The position numbers and the translations under genes are program-made. Of a stretch of 7,136 nt of DNA, positions 5,023 to 7,136 are shown one piece after another; the first letter of the stretch is position 1, and every line of letters begins with the position of its first letter. The notes below the pieces were generated by a model, which saw only the letters and a list, made by a program, of their open reading frames with translations, had not been told where the DNA came from and did no database searches. The DNA is from Thiomonas sp. GTDB taxonomy: Bacteria > Pseudomonadota > Gammaproteobacteria > Burkholderiales > Burkholderiaceae. Location: NCBI GenBank assembly GCA_027443745.1, contig DAIAZB010000596.1, forward strand, positions 1 through 7,136. Direction: 5' to 3'.

Positions 5023-7136
5023 GTGTCCGCCCTGCACATCTCCCTCAAACTGGCCACCCGCCTGCTGGAAGCCGCCATTGCCCTGGTGGTCATCAGCTAT
5101 CTGTTGCTGGCCGTGGGGCTGCTGACCCTGCGTTACGCGGTGCTGCCCAACGCCCAGGAATTCATCCCGTGGATGGAACAGGCCAGCAGCCGCGCGCTCG
5201 GCCTGCCGGTGCACATTGGGGCGGTGCAGAGCCGGTGGACCGGGCTGTTGCCGACACTGTCACTGCGCAATCTGGTGATCGACAATCCCCAGGGCCGGCC
5301 GGCCTTGCAATTCGCCGCGGTGGAGGCCCTGCCCTCCTGGAAAAGTCTGCCGCGGTTGCAACTGAGTTTTGATCAACTGGTCATTCGCGGCGCGCAACTC
5401 AGCATCACCCGGCCTGACGCGGGCCACCTCGACGTCGGCGGCATCCGCTTCAACCTGAACACCACGGGCAGCGGTGCGGGCCAACGCTTCGCCGACTGGT
5501 TGTTCAAGCAGGACCAGATCCTGATCCAGCACAGCCGGATCACCTGGACCGATCAGGCGCGCGGCGCCCCACCCCTGGTGCTGCGTGACGTCAATCTGGA
5601 GCTGAGCAATGGCCTGCTGCACCACCGTGCCGCGCTCACGGCCACGCCGCCGCCGGGGCTGGCGGCGCCTTTCGAGGTCAAGGCCGATTTTCGCCAGCCA
5701 TTTTTCCTGCGTCACACGGGCGACCTGGCGCGCTGGCAAGGCACGCTCTGGGCCGGCATGCCGCGCGTCGATCTCGGCCAATTGGCGCGCTACCTGCCAC
5801 TGCCGCTGCAGGTGCAAGGCGGCACCGGGGCGCTGCGCGCCTGGGTGGACATCGGCCCGCAATTCAGCCTGGTGCAGGTCACGGCCGACGTCGCCATGCG
5901 CAACGTCCAGGCCCAACTCAACCCGGCGCTGCCGCCGCTAGCGCTGACGGAGGTGCGCGGGCGCATCAGCGGCGAGCCGTTGGCTGGCGGACTGCAACTC
6001 GGTGTGGCCGGGTTGCAGTTCATCACCGCGCAAGGCCATCGCTTTCCCGCGGTGGACGTCAGCCTGCGGCTGCAGCATCCGATCGGCGAGGGCGCCAGCG
6101 GCAGCCTGACCACGGGAGCGCTGGAGCTCGCGGCCCTGTCGGCCGTGGCGCAGCACCTGCCACTGCCTGCTGCATGGCATGCGCGCCTGGAACAATTGCA
6201 GCCACGTGGCCGCATCGATCGGCTCAAGCTCAACTGGCAAGACCTGCCCGGCGCCGCAGCCAGCGCGCTGCCGGCGAGCTATACCCTGCAAGCCCGTTTC
6301 AGCGGACTGGGCTGGAGCAGCCCGGCACAGGCGCCCGCAACCAGCGCGGCGCCGGACCAGCCGTCCGTCGTCGCAACGCCGGACGGGGCCAGCGCAGGCG
6401 CGGTTGCCGCCCAGTCCCTCGGCTTGCCGCGCGACTTGCCCGGCATCGAGGGTTTGAGCGGCAGCGTCCAGGCCGACCAGAACGGCGGCCAGGCCGATCT
6501 GCGCCTGCAGCAAGGCAGCATCGCCCTGCCCGCCGTTTTCGAGACGCCGCGATTCAGCGTGCAGCAACTCACCACCCGGCTGAGCTGGAGCCGCCAGCCC
6601 GACGGGCGATGGACCGTGCAGACCGCGCGCCTGCAACTGGCGACGCCCGGCGCCACCGGCAGCGCCAGCTTCCGCTACACCACCCAGGCACATGGCCCCG
6701 GCCGGCTCGACCTGAACGCGCAACTCACCCACGCCGACGCCCGCGCCGTGCCCGCTTACCTGCCGCTGGGCATCCCTGAGGCGACGCGCGACTTCCTGCG
6801 CTCGGCGATTGCCGGCGGCAGTTCGCGCGACGTGCGTTTCGCCGTGCACGGCCCGCTGGCCGACTTTCCCTTCAACAAGCCGGGCAGCTCGGGCAGCTTC
6901 AGCGTCAAGGCGCGCATCGACAACGGCGCGTTCAACGCCGCGCCGCTGCACATCCTCCCCAGGGGCGAGCAGGCGCAGGCCGACACGGTGCGCGCCAATG
7001 CCCAGTGGCCCGTGTTCAGCCACATCAACGGCCTGCTGGAATTCACCGGCAACAGTCTGCAGGCCGCGGGTGTTTCGGCCCGGGTTGACGGCGCCAGCCT
7101 GCAGCAGGTGAAGCTCAGCCTGCCCGACTTTGCCAA
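5023..7136 (+). CDS. yhdP: YhdP-family AsmA-like envelope protein (TIGR02099 type), N-terminal part; 3' end outside window
   Basis: The frame is open from here to the right edge (704 full codons), about half of a family that usually exceeds 1,200 residues. E. coli YhdP is anchored in the inner membrane, spans the periplasm and, with TamB and YdbH, supports phospholipid delivery to the outer membrane. A single N-terminal membrane segment lies at about residues 14-36 (AAIALVVISYLLLAVGLLTL), followed by a periplasmic region opening with RALGLPVHIGAVQSRWTGLL, typical of AsmA-like proteins. The stretch at about 562-616 (LDLNAQL, then YLPLGIPEATRDFL, then GPLADFPF) is a hallmark of the family. A Pro/Ala/Ser-rich linker without clear structure occupies about 432-466. 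I chose GTG 5023 because GAG at 5012-5014 is a fair Shine-Dalgarno eight bases upstream; in-frame ATGs at 4984 and 4960 would add 13 or 21 mostly basic residues. Divergent from glnE. Confidence 0.9.
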   Translation, partial: MSALHISLKLATRLLEAAIALVVISYLLLAVGLLTLRYAVLPNAQEFIPWMEQASSRALGLPVHIGAVQSRWTGLLPTLSLRNLVIDNPQGRPALQFAAVEALPSWKSLPRLQLSFDQLVIRGAQLSITRPDAGHLDVGGIRFNLNTTGSGAGQRFADWLFKQDQILIQHSRITWTDQARGAPPLVLRDVNLELSNGLLHHRAALTATPPPGLAAPFEVKADFRQPFFLRHTGDLARWQGTLWAGMPRVDLGQLARYLPLPLQVQGGTGALRAWVDIGPQFSLVQVTADVAMRNVQAQLNPALPPLALTEVRGRISGEPLAGGLQLGVAGLQFITAQGHRFPAVDVSLRLQHPIGEGASGSLTTGALELAALSAVAQHLPLPAAWHARLEQLQPRGRIDRLKLNWQDLPGAAASALPASYTLQARFSGLGWSSPAQAPATSAAPDQPSVVATPDGASAGAVAAQSLGLPRDLPGIEGLSGSVQADQNGGQADLRLQQGSIALPAVFETPRFSVQQLTTRLSWSRQPDGRWTVQTARLQLATPGATGSASFRYTTQAHGPGRLDLNAQLTHADARAVPAYLPLGIPEATRDFLRSAIAGGSSRDVRFAVHGPLADFPFNKPGSSGSFSVKARIDNGAFNAAPLHILPRGEQAQADTVRANAQWPVFSHINGLLEFTGNSLQAAGVSARVDGASLQQVKLSLPDFA

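Noticed and set aside
5260..7023. Two leftward ORFs (5260-5916 and 5938-7023) opposite yhdP
   Set aside because: Both lie in the codon-aligned antisense register of the yhdP frame and arise from high-GC codon use. The + strand frame gives an unbroken protein with a membrane segment and family hallmarks.
1..7136. CRISPR array, insertion sequence, prophage, toxin-antitoxin or tRNA gene
   Set aside because: No spaced direct repeats, transposase, integrase, small paired ORFs or cloverleaf were seen; the whole window is accounted for by five housekeeping or regulatory genes of uniform composition.

Overview
This is a high-GC (roughly two-thirds G+C by eye), gene-dense chromosomal window. It looks like a betaproteobacterium, probably Burkholderiales. 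A CbbR-like regulator at the left edge hints at a facultative autotroph (a Thiomonas-type organism would fit), but the genus is a guess from protein style, not something the sequence proves. I see no mobile element, CRISPR array, tRNA, rRNA or foreign-looking island. The content is core housekeeping genes.

Layout, left to right. (1) The last 91 codons of a LysR-type regulator, most like CbbR, run rightwards (1-277) and end in a Pro/Ala-rich tail. (2) A leftward three-gene cluster follows: glnE (4890 to 1987), tal (1947 to 997) and rsmE (959 to 192). The gaps are 39 and 37 bp, so the three are probably co-transcribed in the order glnE-tal-rsmE. The 3' end of rsmE overlaps the regulator gene tail-to-tail by 86 bp. 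(3) A divergent intergenic region of about 130 bp (4891-5022) carries a large imperfect dyad. (4) A rightward yhdP-family gene (AsmA-like envelope protein) starts near 5023 and runs off the right edge.

How the genes fit together. GlnE adjusts glutamine synthetase activity to nitrogen status. Transaldolase works in the non-oxidative pentose phosphate pathway. RsmE methylates 16S rRNA. The yhdP product is an inner-membrane-anchored periplasmic protein linked to phospholipid supply of the outer membrane. These are unrelated housekeeping jobs; the leftward cluster looks like an operon of convenience. A CbbR-like regulator next to a transaldolase suggests a link to carbon metabolism, but that is inference.

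I found no convincing new biological system. The points most worth a second look are the dyad in the glnE/yhdP divergent region, an 8-bp hairpin abutting the rsmE start, the antisense overlap that encodes the regulator's tail, and the absence of TTA/CTA/TCA codons from glnE. That last point both explains a huge spurious antisense ORF and helps choose the glnE start.
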